NCBI GenBank assembly: GCA_021442155.1
Contig: CM038225.1
Span: 85,758,925 to 85,822,924, forward strand
DNA from: Cymbidium sinense
Taxonomy: Eukaryota > Streptophyta > Magnoliopsida > Asparagales > Orchidaceae
Direction of reading: 5' to 3'
DNA length: 64,000 bases
This document shows, piece by piece, positions 62,471-64,000 of the stretch (its first letter is position 1; each line of letters opens with the position of its first letter). The notes below the pieces were generated by a model. The model saw nothing but the letters and a program-made list of their open reading frames with translations, did no database searches and was not told the DNA's origin. A program made the translations under genes and the position numbers.

Positions 62471-64000
62471 AAAGTATGTACCAACTCACTATCTACCATA
62501 AGAGAAGGCGTGAGATTGGAGTGAGTTCTGCTAAGACCACTATCATCAACTCCTCTACTTCTACTTCATCCTATATATAAGATCATCCTTCTACTTGAGT
62601 TGGTGGAGGAGGTGTTTGAGTGAGAAGTGTCACCTTCCTCGAACGATACCTTCCTATGTTAATCTAGTAAGGACCCTCGTGTGGATCATATGGACCTACT
62701 ATGTCATCCAACATGTCTTCTTCATCGGATCAAAGCGGCTATTCTCCTCCGATGCAGTGATTACGCCAATAATCTACTTAACTATAATGTGGTAGTCTTG
62801 TATGATGTCATCTAAAGAGCGGTCATCTATCCTGCCTGGCTCTACCAGAATGTAGACTGGCTATCGACTGACGACAGGACTATGCTCTATCGATTGAATA
62901 TACTAAATGCTCTATTCTGGCATGGTGCACTCAATAGATGGCTCAGCTGCCATGGGGACTGTGTCTGTGTCCCCTCCCCTCTCTCCCTCTGACTATGGTA
63001 GAGCTGGTGCAACCATGACACTTTTGGGTCACCACTCCTTTCTAACCACAACTGAGGATCGAGCAAGAGAGCTTGATCTCACCTCAATAGGTGGAACGAA
63101 TGGAGCGGGGTCCTTAGGCCATAGCTAGATCACCAGTGGAGATGGTCTTTCCCTAGATGGGGGCTTCTAAAGCTTGACAGGGGTGATAGATAGTGTAAGC
63201 TGAACAGGTGATGGTGGACGATGAGTGGAGCGGTGTGATGGAAAAGACATTAACTGCCACTTAGCTGGAGATCTCTATTGTATCAAATTATGCCCATGAG
63301 AACAATACTATCTGAATGATCAACCCTGATAGGGTGATGATCAGGGAAGTTTATTAGGGCAGAGGCCATAGACTGCCTGGAGTACCTCCTCCTCTCCCTC
63401 TTTCCTGCTTAAGCTGATACTCAAGCCTCAGTGACTCTCTCCCTATGTATCTGATCACTGACACTCCTGGGAATCATGGACCTCAAATCAAACAATGCTC
63501 TAGAATTTGAGCATTTGTAAGCTTTGGCAAGCTAGTGAAGAACTTTCCTAAGGTTGACATAAGGCTTTCTCTGCTCCCTAGTGGTACCTCAAAGTGTGCT
63601 GGTGGTGGAGGTGATGCAATGATCCTCCTATAGTCCTCCTCTCCATCCAAGGCTTAAAGGGGGATGAAGCCTGCTGCCACTCAAGAGTGGAGAGGTCACA
63701 CAAGGAGAACCATCCTTAGTGATGTGGGAGGCAACATCGATCTCCCTTGCTACTTGCGCATAGTGCCGCTTGATCTTTCTATTTTTGTTTGCGGTCGTGC
63801 ATGAGCAAGGAATAGCGAGGCTGGAACCCACCTCAAAGGTAGGTGACTATCTGAGGCCAAGATAGCTATCCCCTTTGGGGTGACCAAAGAGGAGGTAGTA
63901 GCCCTTACTGGAGTTATGGTGGGGACAACTAACTGGACATGCACGGAAGTGACGTCTATCCTACCACCTCCTCCTTGATAATAGCTGTGAGGGTTGACCC
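62471..64000 (-). other. Retroelement internal DNA upstream of gag, running off the window
   Basis: It continues upstream of gag on the minus strand and is more GC-rich (Pro/Ser/Arg-rich frames such as 63,944-63,750 and 63,831-63,628). No recognised domain was found. It could be the gag N-terminus or an extra upstream ORF as in some Ogre elements. The primer-binding site and 5' LTR must lie beyond 64,000. Plus-strand ORFs here are shadows. Confidence 0.5.

Overview
The window is nuclear DNA of a flowering plant, probably a monocot. It has an intron-containing cellulose synthase-like C gene whose first exon is GC-rich and whose introns are AT-rich, plus plastid-derived fragments and many plant-type transposons (PIF/Harbinger, tRNA-SINE-like, Ty3/gypsy). 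There are no bacterial operons, rRNA or CRISPR. The monocot assignment rests on the GC gradient of the one gene and is an inference.

Region 1 (1-8.6 kb): AT-rich DNA, then a decayed full-length PIF/Harbinger DNA transposon (1,099-6,141; TTA target duplications). It carries a broken DDE transposase, an internal T/G-rich repeat block and a GRF-type zinc-finger remnant. Beyond it are imperfect repeats, a Ty3/gypsy gag remnant and a CT/CA microsatellite.

Region 2 (8.6-17.5 kb): the only cellular gene locus. A five-exon CSLC gene (plus strand, 14,133-17,432) and a truncated CSLC pseudogene (minus strand, 10,690-8,568) sit head to head, with duplicated 5' flanks. The pseudogene has lost exons 3-5, carries frameshifts, and has a 1.1 kb Harbinger-type MITE in intron 1. 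The five-exon copy keeps every GT2 catalytic motif but has a 2-bp deficit in exon 1 relative to the pseudogene. This shifts the frame after about codon 48, so its function is uncertain. A SINE-like element with a perfect 12-bp duplication and a 249-bp MITE lie between the copies.

Region 3 (17.5-26.9 kb): a second SINE-like copy, a direct pair of copia-like LTR segments, an AGCTCGAGC-type repeat, microsatellites and a Ty3/gypsy gag-protease remnant.

Region 4 (26.9-36.6 kb): a composite plastid insertion on the minus strand (rpoC1 fragment, then accD). accD is split by an 8.0 kb TG...CA repeat flanked by TTAAT. This is best read as a giant solo LTR.

Region 5 (36.6-64 kb): three more copies of that LTR. 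Copy 2 (minus) ends inside the same accD fragment and is interrupted by copy 3 (plus, internally deleted, ACATC duplications). Copy 4 (minus) abuts copy 2. Copy 4 is followed (toward 64 kb, i.e. upstream in element orientation) by a 3 kb tandem-repeat leader and a degenerate minus-strand gag-protease-RT-integrase region of a Ty3/gypsy Tat/Ogre-like element. Its pol has lost most of RT, all of RNase H and the N-terminal part of integrase. The element runs off the window end. The outstanding structure here is this giant-LTR family, with its conserved TTGACCAATTGGTCAA palindrome inside a field of TTGACC half-sites.
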